Positions 24,763 through 34,306 of a stretch of DNA of 64,000 bases are shown piece after piece; position 1 is the first letter of the stretch, and each line of letters begins with the position of its first letter. The notes under the pieces are model-generated. The model was not told the origin of the DNA. It saw only the letters and a list, made by a program, of their open reading frames with translations, and searched no databases. The DNA lies in the NCBI GenBank assembly GCA_043747555.1, contig JAYTOY010000025.1:1-64000 (forward strand), read 5' to 3'. The DNA comes from JAYWDA01 sp043747555. Lineage in GTDB: Bacteria > Bdellovibrionota > Bdellovibrionia > Bdellovibrionales > Bdellovibrionaceae. A program made the translations under genes and the position numbers.

Positions 24763-27009
24763 TTACTTCACAATCACAGAAGCCGGTGCTGCGACCGATT
24801 TGGTGGAAAGATCTGACCAAAAGACGGGCTTCATAGTCACAGGACCTTTGTCGATCAGCTGATAAATCAAAATATTTCTTAAAATCGCCTTCACGTAGAA
24901 ACTAGTTTCAGTCCAGGGAAGTTCATCAAACCACAACTCGTCGATCGGTTCAGTGCTGTGCTTTTCTCTTAATGCTGCGATGTCGGGGCGAAGCTCTAAC
25001 CAGGACTTCAGTCGCACCGGTCCAGCATTGTACGCCGCAAGAGCCATCGGAACATTTTGCGAAAACTGCCGCAGCATTTCGGAAACATAAAAGGTCCCCA
25101 TCGGCACATTCACTTCGGGACGGTACATATCTTCAGGTATCTGCACTTTCATTTTTAATTTACGCGCAATCTCATCGGCTGTTGGCGGGATCATCTGCAT
25201 CAGGCCCATCGCGTTAGAAGTCGAGACCGCTCGCAGAGAATAAGCACTTTCTTGTCTGACAAGGCTGCGAATTAAAAAAGGATCAATTCCATATTTTTTG
25301 GCTTCAGCGTCTATCCAATTTGCGTAAGATTTTGGGTAACTAAGATTTATAAATTTTGGATTTCGAAATGTCGGATCTTGTTCAACCAAGCGATTGGTCA
25401 GCACGATGACGGCCGGCGACTGCTGCGCTTTTTCCAATAGCTGCATCCACTTCCAAAGGCCAACAGACGTCACCGGAGTTGGAAGTCCCATAATTTCTTG
25501 CTGCGCTTCTAGCACCCAACCGCTTTCTGCTAATATTTTAAATCGTTTCCAACTTTCTTGCTGATGCGGCAGCAAGGGGATTTTTACGTTTTCTTTAAAA
25601 GCTGTTCCCTGAGTGGCTGTAGGAAATGAAATCACACCTTCTTGCTTTTCAGCTCGCAACTTTAACCCGTAATAGGAGAATGGATATCGCTCGACCAGGG
25701 CGTCTCTTTCCATATCAGCGTTGGGATCGCTTGTTTTTTGCAAACACCGAATTTGCCAGTACCAAGCATTCAACTGAAAGCGATCCTTGTCGGAAGTTTT
25801 AACTTGTTGAAAAAATAAAGCGGCCTTTTCGAACTGCGCTTTTCGAAAAAAAATTAGCCCTCCTCGAAATTGGGCTTCTAAAGCCTCATCTGTGCTGGAA
25901 TGCTTTAAAATTAACTGATCAAAAGCATTTAAGGCTTTTTCGTCGTTTCCAATAAATTGCGCAGACCGGCCCTGGATCCAAAGCAATGATGCCGCTTGTG
26001 GCGAAGATTCAAATACAGGTAATGCTTTTTCCACCAAAACTAAGGCCCCTTTAAAATCGGCCCTTCGGTGAAGAGCTTGGGCCCAGTCAGCCCACCGGCT
26101 GGAATCTGCCGAAAGAAGATTTTTAAGTCCTTCCACTTGCTTGTCCTTGCTGAGGGAAAAATAAATATCCAGCACTTTGTCTTTATATTTTTTAGCCTGC
26201 AGACCTTGCGGAAATTGCTGAAGAGATTGAATCATTAAAGCCTGCGCACTTAGCCCTTGGTTTGTGGACAAATTCTTTTGGATTTCCTCATCCATTTTTT
26301 GTTCTTTGCCCAGCTCTGCGTTCGGTGAATTTTTATTCATCCGATTTGATTTTAAATCCAAAAGATTTTGAATTTTGTCATTTAAATTTTTTGAAGGTGC
26401 TAAATCCTGACCTTGCTTTAAGTAAAATGCCGCATCGGAATTCTTTTTTTCGTCAATCAATAGCTCGGCCTTAGCTATCATCCATACTGACTGTTGCTCC
26501 TTAGATAACAGGTCCCAAGGCTTGGCCCAAGTTTCAAGAATTTTTTCCTGTTGGCTTGTCTTATCACTTTCATGATAAAGCTGATTCATGGCCAGCGTCC
26601 AGGCCTCTCCGAAGGCGGCTTTCCAGGGACCTTGTTCTATTTTTAAGCTTGAAATCACAGCTACAATTTTTTTAAGGTCTGCTAATTTTTTTTTATTTTC
26701 AGGTGCGGCTTGAAGACATTGCAAAACCGTTGTGGCCAGCCAACCTTTAATTTCGGATTTCGGCAAAAGCCTTAAGCCCGCTTGGTAACATTCGACAAAT
26801 TCCCGTTGAGCTTGATGAACCTTTAATAAAGCTAAGGGTTTTAAATGATCTTTATTCTTGGGTTGATCAAAAGCATTAAGACCCTTAAACACTTTTAATT
26901 CCTTATCGACATCTAGTTCCATAACTGATCCTGATGCCCTTGCCAAAGTGCAGGATCCTAAAAACAAAGCTAAGACTGTCAGACAGATGGCGAATAAGAA
27001 TTTTTTCAT
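24763..27009 (-). CDS. slt: Soluble-type lytic transglycosylase (Slt70-like) lipoprotein
   Basis: This is a 748-residue lipoprotein (FLGSC, Cys20). Residues 40-540 are alpha-helical and TPR-like, as in the Slt70 superhelical ring (for example ALNAFDQLILKHSSTDEALE). The C-terminal catalytic domain has SLVRQESAYSLRAVS with Glu587 as acid/base, GLMQMIPPTADEIA and ALAAYNAGPVRLKSW. It degrades peptidoglycan in the periplasm. Classical Slt70 is soluble, so lipid anchoring is notable. It lies 37 bases upstream of the mltD-like gene and is probably cotranscribed with it. Confidence 0.92.
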   Translation of the reverse strand: MKKFLFAICLTVLALFLGSCTLARASGSVMELDVDKELKVFKGLNAFDQPKNKDHLKPLALLKVHQAQREFVECYQAGLRLLPKSEIKGWLATTVLQCLQAAPENKKKLADLKKIVAVISSLKIEQGPWKAAFGEAWTLAMNQLYHESDKTSQQEKILETWAKPWDLLSKEQQSVWMIAKAELLIDEKKNSDAAFYLKQGQDLAPSKNLNDKIQNLLDLKSNRMNKNSPNAELGKEQKMDEEIQKNLSTNQGLSAQALMIQSLQQFPQGLQAKKYKDKVLDIYFSLSKDKQVEGLKNLLSADSSRWADWAQALHRRADFKGALVLVEKALPVFESSPQAASLLWIQGRSAQFIGNDEKALNAFDQLILKHSSTDEALEAQFRGGLIFFRKAQFEKAALFFQQVKTSDKDRFQLNAWYWQIRCLQKTSDPNADMERDALVERYPFSYYGLKLRAEKQEGVISFPTATQGTAFKENVKIPLLPHQQESWKRFKILAESGWVLEAQQEIMGLPTPVTSVGLWKWMQLLEKAQQSPAVIVLTNRLVEQDPTFRNPKFINLSYPKSYANWIDAEAKKYGIDPFLIRSLVRQESAYSLRAVSTSNAMGLMQMIPPTADEIARKLKMKVQIPEDMYRPEVNVPMGTFYVSEMLRQFSQNVPMALAAYNAGPVRLKSWLELRPDIAALREKHSTEPIDELWFDELPWTETSFYVKAILRNILIYQLIDKGPVTMKPVFWSDLSTKSVAAPASVIVK

Positions 27010-27064
27010 GAGTGTCTCGATAATTAGGGTTACAGGCTTCTTTCATCCTGCTAAAACAACACCG

Positions 27065-27775
27065 ATGACGCAAGAAACTTCTCCGCAAATCACGCTTTGC
27101 ATTCCAGTATTAAATGAGGAAAAAACCTTACCTGGGCTTTTCAGCAACTTGAGTTCGTATTTCGATAAATTTATGATTCCCTTTGAGGTGGTGTTTTGCC
27201 TCGACCCCAGCACCGATTCCAGTGAAAACATTCTGAAGGAAGCCCACCGAAAAAATTCTTCTTTTCGTTATTTTGCAAATCCCCGAAAGTTAGGCCGTGC
27301 GCAAAGCCTTCTGCGGGCGATCAAGGAAGCAAAATCCCCCTATATTGCAACGGCGTCGACTGACCTTTCGATTCCCTTAGGCGATCTAATGAAACTGTTG
27401 CAAAGCCTGGGCGAAAAACAGGCCTCCATTGCTTTTGGAACACGCATTGATAAAAAAGATTCGCCTTTTTTTAATGCGACCTCAAAAAAAGCAAGGCTTG
27501 AAATTACCTATATGAATATTTTTTGGGAGCAAAAAAGACGACAATTCAAAGATCCCTTTTGCCATGCTTTAGTTTTTAAAAGAGAAATTCGGGATTTACT
27601 CCTAGAAAATTTAAAAGTCTCTGGTTGGTATCTGACCTTAAATTTCCAAGATCAGGTTTTTAAAAAAAAAATTCCCTTTACGGAAGTTCCAGTTTACACA
27701 AGCATTTCCCATGAAAAAGCATTTCCTTATCGCCGCGAACAGTTAAGACTTTTCTGGCGAAGCCTCAGCCGTTAA
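27065..27775 (+). CDS. Family 2 glycosyltransferase
   Basis: This is a GT-A fold protein of about 236 residues. ITLCIPVLNEEKTLPGLFS opens the nucleotide-sugar domain. VVFCLDPSTDSS and ATASTDLSIP supply the acidic residues expected for nucleotide and metal binding. The C-terminal third has a hydrophilic, basic character and no membrane helix. The ATG at 27065 places the first strand at the usual position; ATG 27008 would add 19 residues and overlap the divergent slt start. Neither has a good ribosome binding site. The donor and acceptor are unknown. The 3' end overlaps the convergent batD by 33 bases. Confidence 0.82.
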   Translation: MTQETSPQITLCIPVLNEEKTLPGLFSNLSSYFDKFMIPFEVVFCLDPSTDSSENILKEAHRKNSSFRYFANPRKLGRAQSLLRAIKEAKSPYIATASTDLSIPLGDLMKLLQSLGEKQASIAFGTRIDKKDSPFFNATSKKARLEITYMNIFWEQKRRQFKDPFCHALVFKREIRDLLLENLKVSGWYLTLNFQDQVFKKKIPFTEVPVYTSISHEKAFPYRREQLRLFWRSLSR

Positions 27776-29779
27776 TGCAGATAGAAGCTTTTGACTTAAA
27801 GTGCGAGCCTCTTTCACGATCTTTTTTAATGATTCGGGCTCAGCAAATTTACTGACCATTTCCTCAGGCGCAAACGACAAGACTTGATAAAGTTCAAAGG
27901 CTTTGCTTAGAGGCTCGCCCAGTTCGCGGCGCACCGAGGGAGGAACCTTTTCCAGCAAACGGTTGATCTCCTGCACAGCACCACCGTCCCCGGTCGCTTC
28001 ACCTAGCAAAAAATAAAATACATTCATAAGATCGCTACCGACCTTTTTATGATCATTGGCTTTCAATGCGGCTTCGACTTTAACAAATCTTTTTTCAACA
28101 AGCTCTTTCAAGCTTTTCTTTCTTTGGCCCCATCCCAATTCATTCCTAGCCTTCAGCAAAAGGCTGATCAGCATCAGAAAATAAACGCCACCTAAAACCA
28201 TGGGGTTGCCAGTGAAGGCAACCCATGCCGTGCTGATTTGCGATTCGGCCACAGGTGGTGGCAACTGTGGAGTCATTTTTTTATCGGCACTCGGAGCACC
28301 CCTATTCTGACCGGAATCACTGGCTGCAACCGCCGGTGCTTGCGTATTTTCTGAAATTTCCAAATCAACGGCGGCTGTTTTTTTCTGATAATATTTCTTT
28401 GTTGTGGCGTCAAAAAGACTGACCGTAATTTCAGGAATATGTAAAACGCCTTTTTCCCGAGGAATCATCAAAATATCAAACTGCTTATAGCTGCGCCCAT
28501 CTTTAAAAAATTTTGATTCAGATTTTGTATCATACATTTCAATGGTTTTTGGCCAATCAATGGCAGGCAGATCAATCAATTTTGCGTTTCCGTAACCTTC
28601 AAAGCGAACTCGCAGATTGAAGGGCTGATTGACGGGAAACTTTTGACCTTCTACCGAAGTTTGAACTTCAAACTGCCCGACCGCTCCAGCAAAGTCTTGA
28701 GGGCGATTTTCTAATGGAAGCGGTTTTACAGTGATAGGAACCCTGTGGCTTGAACGGGTGTATTCATTGGCTGCGCCTAGGCCAAACCCCTGCTGTGGCA
28801 GCCGCACTCTTGATTTTATTTTGTATTCGTCAATAACAGAAGTCCCTGGCTTAATTGGAAATAGGGCGTGTGAAGCGAGCAGCGCCTTTCTGTAGGGGAC
28901 GCCATTGACGACTTCTTCTGTGAATTGAATGCTTGGAACTTCTTCAATAATTTCTTTCCAAAAACCTTTTAAGTCCGGAAATTTAACTCGGTCTAAGCTT
29001 TCCATTTGGCCGCGAGTATAAATATACCAAGACACACTGATCTGCTCGCCTTCGAAAACTTCTGTTTTATCCACTTCAACTTGAACAAAAAAAGCTTCAT
29101 TTGGATTTGTCGGCAAAGTCCGATATTGGGGATCAATCATTTTTCGATGCAGGCCCTGATTGGGATCTGCAGGAAGTCCGCTCCCGCCACCACCGCTGCT
29201 AGCCGGGGGTGGACCTCTTCGGTTTAAAAGTTGATTGAACATCTCTTCTTCCAGCCGATCAATATCGTCCATGGAATTAGCCCCAGGCCAACTAAATCCC
29301 GGCGGCAAATTATTTCGCTGTTTGTTTTGCTGCGCTTGAGGCCTGTTCCGAGGACTTTTCCCTGGGCCCGCGCCCACATCAGCAACAGCCACCATCATCG
29401 GCTGGGTTCGGTAAATTTTTCCACTGACCTTAACATCAAAAGCTGGAATCGACAGGCGACCCGCTTTCATTGGCGTCAAAGCATAATTAAAATCTTTGCG
29501 CCTTTGTGTCTCCCAATCCATACCCGAAGGCGTTGATACCATTTTTTGACTGACAGAAGTTGAATCCCAAGTGTTATCTAATCGAAAGCCATCCATATCC
29601 GTCAAACGCGGTGATTCAATATCAACGGACTCGTTGGACAAAACAGACACCGTTAAAGTGATGGCTTGTTCAACTGAAGTTTCATTGGTATCGACGCTGG
29701 CTTGAACGGTGACAGCCCCCGCTGAAACCACGAACAAAAAGCTGATTATAAATAACAATAACTCACCAGTCTTTGTCAC
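27743..29779 (-). CDS. batD: BatD protein
   Basis: This is a protein of about 678 residues. The GTG at 29779 is chosen for AAGGAG seven bases upstream; it overlaps batC by 17 bases. It has a signal peptide (LLLFIISFLFVVSAGAVTVQA), then beta-rich repeats typical of BatD (VQASVDTNETSVEQAITLTV; SYKQFDILMIPREKGVLHIP), a Pro/Gly-rich linker near 155-195, and one transmembrane helix near 545-560 followed by a helical cytoplasmic tail. Bat proteins are linked to aerotolerance and envelope stress in Bacteroides and Leptospira, though their biochemical role is unsettled. It is the last gene of the moxR operon. Confidence 0.92.
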   Translation of the reverse strand: MTKTGELLLFIISFLFVVSAGAVTVQASVDTNETSVEQAITLTVSVLSNESVDIESPRLTDMDGFRLDNTWDSTSVSQKMVSTPSGMDWETQRRKDFNYALTPMKAGRLSIPAFDVKVSGKIYRTQPMMVAVADVGAGPGKSPRNRPQAQQNKQRNNLPPGFSWPGANSMDDIDRLEEEMFNQLLNRRGPPPASSGGGGSGLPADPNQGLHRKMIDPQYRTLPTNPNEAFFVQVEVDKTEVFEGEQISVSWYIYTRGQMESLDRVKFPDLKGFWKEIIEEVPSIQFTEEVVNGVPYRKALLASHALFPIKPGTSVIDEYKIKSRVRLPQQGFGLGAANEYTRSSHRVPITVKPLPLENRPQDFAGAVGQFEVQTSVEGQKFPVNQPFNLRVRFEGYGNAKLIDLPAIDWPKTIEMYDTKSESKFFKDGRSYKQFDILMIPREKGVLHIPEITVSLFDATTKKYYQKKTAAVDLEISENTQAPAVAASDSGQNRGAPSADKKMTPQLPPPVAESQISTAWVAFTGNPMVLGGVYFLMLISLLLKARNELGWGQRKKSLKELVEKRFVKVEAALKANDHKKVGSDLMNVFYFLLGEATGDGGAVQEINRLLEKVPPSVRRELGEPLSKAFELYQVLSFAPEEMVSKFAEPESLKKIVKEARTLSQKLLSALTAEASPEKS

Positions 29780-30473
29780 GAGGCTGCTCCTTCGCATCTT
29801 TACGATTGTAATCGGCTCTGATTTTTTGCTCTTGTTGTTTCAATTCACCCAGAATTTTTTTAACATCACTTTCACTCAGCTCACCTTTAAAAGGCCGCGG
29901 CTGATATTTTTTATTACCTTGGTATTCTTTGGGTTGCTCTTTTTTATCCTTATCATCTTTTTTATCTTTGTCGTCTTTTTTATCGTCCTGCTTTTTTTCT
30001 TGATCTTTGTCGTCCTTATTTTGCCCTTGACCTCCGCCGGCTGATTTTTGTTGTTGAGTCAAAAGTTCAATGTTTGTTTTAGCCTCAAGTGAACCCGGAT
30101 TTAAATCCAAGGCCTTTTGGTACCATGCCAGGGCTTCATCAATTTTTCCCTGCTTGGCGATGCCTTGGGCTAAATTAAACCTGGCTGCAAATTTAACTTT
30201 TTCGTCCAGCGCTTTTTCTTCAGCAAAGGCGTAGGATTTGATGGCCTTTTCAATATCCTTATTCGCATCAAGACTAACGCCTAAGTTATTATGAAAGACA
30301 GGCTCAAAAGGCTGTAGTGACAAGGCTTGAACAAAATCTTGCTGTGACGCCGAAATACTTTCGGCCTTCAACATTTTAACACCTTTATTATTTGCAAAAA
30401 TAGCTGCAAGCTCCTGCCGTTGAGTGCAGGCCAAGCTCACTAAAGATAAAAGAATTAATGCCAAATTCATCAT
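29763..30473 (-). CDS. batC: BatC TPR lipoprotein
   Basis: This is a 236-residue protein with a lipoprotein signal (LVSLAC). Three TPR units lie at about 30-135, including HNNLGVSLDANKDIEKAIKS and ALAWYQKALDLNPGS. A strongly charged Lys/Asp repeat segment follows (about 150-185, DKKDDKDKK type), then a helical tail with KKILGELKQQEQKIRADYNR. TPR proteins at this position are called BatC. Its start overlaps batB by ATGA, so coupling is likely. The charged segment is low-complexity and may be a flexible linker. Confidence 0.88.
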   Translation of the reverse strand: MMNLALILLSLVSLACTQRQELAAIFANNKGVKMLKAESISASQQDFVQALSLQPFEPVFHNNLGVSLDANKDIEKAIKSYAFAEEKALDEKVKFAARFNLAQGIAKQGKIDEALAWYQKALDLNPGSLEAKTNIELLTQQQKSAGGGQGQNKDDKDQEKKQDDKKDDKDKKDDKDKKEQPKEYQGNKKYQPRPFKGELSESDVKKILGELKQQEQKIRADYNRKDAKEQPRDKDW

Positions 30474-31534
30474 GCTGGTGGCACCTCATAACGACCGCGC
30501 CACAAACGAAAATGAGTTCGCCGTTCGCCTAAGACCAGTTCAATCAACCCTAAAATAAAAGCAAATAATAAAGGCCATTGAAAACGCTCGTCATATTGAA
30601 CGGCGATGGAACTTTCAAATTGTTTTTTTTCTAACTGACCCACATCGTCGACCACTTGCTTAATATGATTGCCACCAAAAGTGGCGTAGTAAAATGAGCC
30701 CTGCCCTTTTTTAGCAAGCTCTCGCAAAGCATCACCTTTTAGCGTTGTAATCACTGTTTGACCTTGGCGATCTTTTTTATAGTTCTTTAAATATCCCATG
30801 CCATCACGAACTGGGATCGTTCCACCCTTTTCAGTTCCATACGCAATCGTGAAAATTCGCACGCCTTTTTTAACTAACTCTTCGGCTATCTTACTTGCGC
30901 CAGGTTCATTATCTTCTCCGTCCGACACCATCAAGATAACTCTTGTCACTTTGACAACATCGTCGGCTTCGATACCGCCGCGTTCGAAGGCTTTATCAGC
31001 GACGGCGAGTGCTTCTTGAAAGCTTGTCCCTTGCGTGCTGACGGACTCAGTTGTCAGAGATTCAATAAACATTTTAACGGCGCCAGGATCTGTCGTCAGT
31101 GGCGAAATTAATCCAGCATTTCCAGCAAAAGCGACGATTCCAATTTTATTGCCAGGCATTTGATCCACCATCCGGGTCAATTCGGCTTTTGCCTGTTCCA
31201 ATCGATTCGGCTTTACATCATCTGAAAGCATACTTTCAGAGACATCAATTAAGAACAAAATCTCGACACCTTCAGTTTTAATTTCTTGCTTACTTTGACC
31301 GGCTTGCGGTCGTGCTAATGTGGCGATCAATAAAATCAAAACACCCGCTTCTAAAAATCTTTTTAATCTTCTTTTACTGAGCGAAAGCGATTTCGTTAAA
31401 AAAGGTGAAAGCCTGGCCCCAATTTTAGAGTTTAAAATTTTACGAACTTGCCGCTCCCGCCAAAAAGTCAGAAGGATCAAGGCAACAATCAACCAAAGCC
31501 ATTGAAAGGCTGCAAAATTTTCGAAACGAAACAT
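30470..31534 (-). CDS. batB: BatB von Willebrand A-domain membrane protein
   Basis: This is a 354-residue protein. The ATG at 31534 has GGAGG eight bases upstream and shares one base with the batA stop. Two N-terminal transmembrane helices flank a short basic loop. The VWA domain follows, with the MIDAS motif DVSESM, the conserved Thr in TQGTSF and an Asp in MVSDGEDNE. A final membrane helix is near LLFAFILGLIELVLG. It probably faces the periplasm and forms a complex with BatA. VWA/MoxR pairs are thought to assemble or remodel proteins with metal-dependent contacts. Confidence 0.93.
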   Translation of the reverse strand: MFRFENFAAFQWLWLIVALILLTFWRERQVRKILNSKIGARLSPFLTKSLSLSKRRLKRFLEAGVLILLIATLARPQAGQSKQEIKTEGVEILFLIDVSESMLSDDVKPNRLEQAKAELTRMVDQMPGNKIGIVAFAGNAGLISPLTTDPGAVKMFIESLTTESVSTQGTSFQEALAVADKAFERGGIEADDVVKVTRVILMVSDGEDNEPGASKIAEELVKKGVRIFTIAYGTEKGGTIPVRDGMGYLKNYKKDRQGQTVITTLKGDALRELAKKGQGSFYYATFGGNHIKQVVDDVGQLEKKQFESSIAVQYDERFQWPLLFAFILGLIELVLGERRTHFRLWRGRYEVPPA

Positions 31535-32544
31535 TATGGCAGCCTCCTTAGCCACGTCCGGCTTAAAATTAAGGAAAGGCAGTAAAGAAAAAGTGCCATC
31601 CACAGGTAAGGCGGGAATTTTTCAGTAAAGCGGGTGTACTTATTAACATCGACTTTAGTTTTCTCTAAAGAATCAATGTCCTTAAAAATTCCTTCCAGGG
31701 AATCTTCCTTAGAGGCACGATAATACTTACCGCCAGTCTCAGACGCCATTCGACTAAGAAGGTCGGCGTTCACTGTGCTTTCAAAAGGAAGATAAGTTTT
31801 TATTTTTTTACCAAAAACATCCTGTTGATAAACGGGAATGCGTGTCGGTCCATCGTGTCCAATGCCCACACTGTAAACTTTAATTCCATAACCTTTGGCC
31901 ACCTCTAAACCTGTCTCAGGATCAATGGTGCCGCTATTATTTTCTCCGTCTGTCATAAAAATCATCACGCGGCTTTTTGCGGTCGAGTCTTTCAGCCTGC
32001 CTGCAGCATTGGCCATGGCCACCCCAATGGCAGTTCCATCTTTGATATGTGCGTCTCTGGCCGTTGTAATTTCATCCACGCGACTGATCAACATCGGATA
32101 ATCCAAAGTTGGTGGCACCATCGTAAAAGATTCACCAGCAAAAACCACAAGCCCTATACGATCAGAAGTCCTGCGGCCGACAAACTTTTTTAAAGTTTCT
32201 TTGGCGGATTCCAGTCGATTTAAGGGCTTCATATCTTCAATCAACATACTATCTGAAATATCCATACAGATAATAAGATCAATTCCTTCAACGTTTTTCC
32301 GAATCCTTGTATCGCCTTCCCGCGGACGAGCCAGGGCCACGATCGCAAAGACTAAGGCCATCACTTTTAAAATTTCAGGGAGTAAGTTTAATTTTGCACG
32401 CAGGCCCGATCTAGCCGCCTTAATTTCTTGCAAAGAACTAAATTGCAGAGAGGCTTCCTTTTTTCCTCGCTGCCAACGATTCCAAACAAAAGCCAAAATC
32501 AAAAGAAGCAATAATAAAAAAGCACTTGGTGTTTCCCAGGTCAT
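31534..32544 (-). CDS. batA: BatA von Willebrand A-domain membrane protein
   Basis: This is a 336-residue protein with an N-terminal membrane helix (AFLLLLLLILAFVW), a second near residue 65 (ALVFAIVALA), then a VWA domain with DISDSM, DGTAIG and MTDGENNSG supplying the MIDAS metal site. A C-terminal helix (PYLWMALFLYCLSLIL) closes it. Its layout matches batB, from which it probably arose by duplication. It overlaps the upstream membrane-protein gene by four bases and batB by one. Confidence 0.93.
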   Translation of the reverse strand: MTWETPSAFLLLLLLILAFVWNRWQRGKKEASLQFSSLQEIKAARSGLRAKLNLLPEILKVMALVFAIVALARPREGDTRIRKNVEGIDLIICMDISDSMLIEDMKPLNRLESAKETLKKFVGRRTSDRIGLVVFAGESFTMVPPTLDYPMLISRVDEITTARDAHIKDGTAIGVAMANAAGRLKDSTAKSRVMIFMTDGENNSGTIDPETGLEVAKGYGIKVYSVGIGHDGPTRIPVYQQDVFGKKIKTYLPFESTVNADLLSRMASETGGKYYRASKEDSLEGIFKDIDSLEKTKVDVNKYTRFTEKFPPYLWMALFLYCLSLILSRTWLRRLP

Positions 32545-33437
32545 TGCAGACGGCCTTTCTGGGAAAATAGGGTCTGGGCCTTCATTATTTTTTCAGCCAT
32601 TGTCCTGAAGTTTTCTGTCAATTGGACGACATCGCGGCTTTTTAAATTCTTAGCCTCTTTGGCTTTGCTCATTTCAAGCATTAATTTCTTCAGCTCAAAA
32701 CCATGGCTTTCAAAAGTATCTGTGTGATATTTTTTAATATCCTTTAAAATTTTTCGATCGGTCCATTTCAGGGCTGGCACTTTAAAAGTTCTTGTTAAAA
32801 AAAGTCGGAAGGCTTGATCCACTTCTTTGTGAAATTCAGAAAGAATTGCAGACTCTACTTCTTCTTCGTAGAAAAAAGATTTCTCTCGACGCCAATGACG
32901 GTACAGCTTATGCACTTCAGCCAGCGGGGTCAGAGCCGAATCATGTTTCCGAAGTTCCTCAATGAGATTTTTTCGTTGAAAATACGTTCTTAGTCGTAAG
33001 CCGATCGCTGTTCCTGCCACCACTAAAATTAAAGCCAAGGTCAGCCATAAAGCCAACGGCCAACTCATGGCCAGGGCGACAGGCCCGAAAGGCTCCACTT
33101 TTTCTTCTTTATTTTCAATGACACTTTGAACTTCAAAAGTCACTTTTCCCAAATCCACTTTTTCTTCACCCAATTTAAATTTTAAGGGCTGAAATTGTTG
33201 CGACCCAGGCAGATAGCTTGTGACTTCCAGTTGCAGCTTTTCTGGCGAAATAAAATTGGCCGAAAGAATCTTTATAGAATGTGGGTTTTGATTTTCGCCA
33301 AATTCAATGGGCCAAACTTCGGGCTTAAAGTTTTTAGGAAAATCGCCTTGGCACTCAAGAATAAATTTACGCCCAACTGTGATCACACCATCAGGCAAAC
33401 CTTCTATTTTAGGAATTTGCAGTCCACACTCAGCCAT
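32541..33437 (-). CDS. Bat-operon membrane protein (DUF4381-like position)
   Basis: This is a 298-residue protein without a clear signal peptide from the assigned ATG. The N-terminal 110 residues look beta-rich. One strong membrane helix is at about 128-148 (LALWLTLALILVVAGTAIGL), then a basic helical cytoplasmic part with ELRKHDSALTPLAEVHKLYR. In many moxR-DUF58-bat operons a single-helix protein (often DUF4381) occupies this slot; sequence identity to that family is not evident, so the link is by position. It overlaps DUF58 by eight bases and batA by four. Confidence 0.75.
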   Translation of the reverse strand: MAECGLQIPKIEGLPDGVITVGRKFILECQGDFPKNFKPEVWPIEFGENQNPHSIKILSANFISPEKLQLEVTSYLPGSQQFQPLKFKLGEEKVDLGKVTFEVQSVIENKEEKVEPFGPVALAMSWPLALWLTLALILVVAGTAIGLRLRTYFQRKNLIEELRKHDSALTPLAEVHKLYRHWRREKSFFYEEEVESAILSEFHKEVDQAFRLFLTRTFKVPALKWTDRKILKDIKKYHTDTFESHGFELKKLMLEMSKAKEAKNLKSRDVVQLTENFRTMAEKIMKAQTLFSQKGRLQ

Positions 33438-34305
33438 GCGCCCTTTTCCTGAAATACTTTATCAAGGGATCAAAGTAATCTCCTTGCGTGACTACATCCA
33501 CGCGCTCGACCTGAGCCAGCCTTAGCATCTTATCGCGCAGAGCTTTTCGTTGCCGGTGGGATTGTTTGTAAGAATCACGAAAAACAGCAGCAGAAGTATC
33601 GACCGTCATAATTTCACCGGACTCAGGATCTTGTAGATCCACTAATCCCCAGTGAGGAAGCTCTTCCTCTGCCATATCTTGAACAACACAGGCGACAACA
33701 TCATGCCGGTCTCCTAAAATTCGTAAGGCCTTATCAAAACCCTCATCGACAAAATCACTGAATAAAAAAATGGCAGCGCGCTTTTTTAGGATTCCATTCA
33801 AATATTGTAAGGCCGTATTCATTTTGGTCTGACTGGATTTAGGTTTAAAAAATAAAAGATCGCGCAAAATTCGGTAAACATGACCGCGGCCTTTTTTCGG
33901 TGGTACAAAATGTTCAACCTGATCAGAAAATAAAAGCAAACCCACCTGATCATTATTTTTCACAGCACTGAACGCTAGAACAGCCGCTAAGTGAGTCATG
34001 ATTTCACCTTTAAAAAAAGCGCCTGTGCCAAAATCCGAAGAGCCGCTAATATCCACTGCCAAAATCAGTGTCATCTCGCGTTCTTCTTCGAATTTTTTGA
34101 TATAGGGCTTTCCAGCTTTGGCTGTTAGGGGCCACGAAATAGCGCGAACATCATCACCAGGCACATACTCACGAAAATCTGCAAAGGTCATTCCCTGACC
34201 TTTGAACATTGTATGGTATTCACCGGCAAAAATATTGTTGACCAGCTTCCGCGTGCTGAGCTCAATCAGTTTAACTTTTTTGAGGACCTCAACCGGAAAA
34301 TCCAA
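33430..34305 (-). CDS. DUF58 domain protein of the moxR/bat operon
   Basis: This 291-residue cytoplasmic protein has the DUF58 signature: GMTFADFREYVPGDDVRAISW, a VWA-like fold with AVDISGSSDFG, and FLFSDFVDEGFDKAL. It lies one base after moxR and overlaps the next gene by eight. DUF58 proteins are conserved partners of MoxR ATPases in Bat and other operons and are thought to present or bind clients for the ATPase. Confidence 0.93.
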   Translation of the reverse strand: MDFPVEVLKKVKLIELSTRKLVNNIFAGEYHTMFKGQGMTFADFREYVPGDDVRAISWPLTAKAGKPYIKKFEEEREMTLILAVDISGSSDFGTGAFFKGEIMTHLAAVLAFSAVKNNDQVGLLLFSDQVEHFVPPKKGRGHVYRILRDLLFFKPKSSQTKMNTALQYLNGILKKRAAIFLFSDFVDEGFDKALRILGDRHDVVACVVQDMAEEELPHWGLVDLQDPESGEIMTVDTSAAVFRDSYKQSHRQRKALRDKMLRLAQVERVDVVTQGDYFDPLIKYFRKRAHG

Positions 34306-34306
34306 A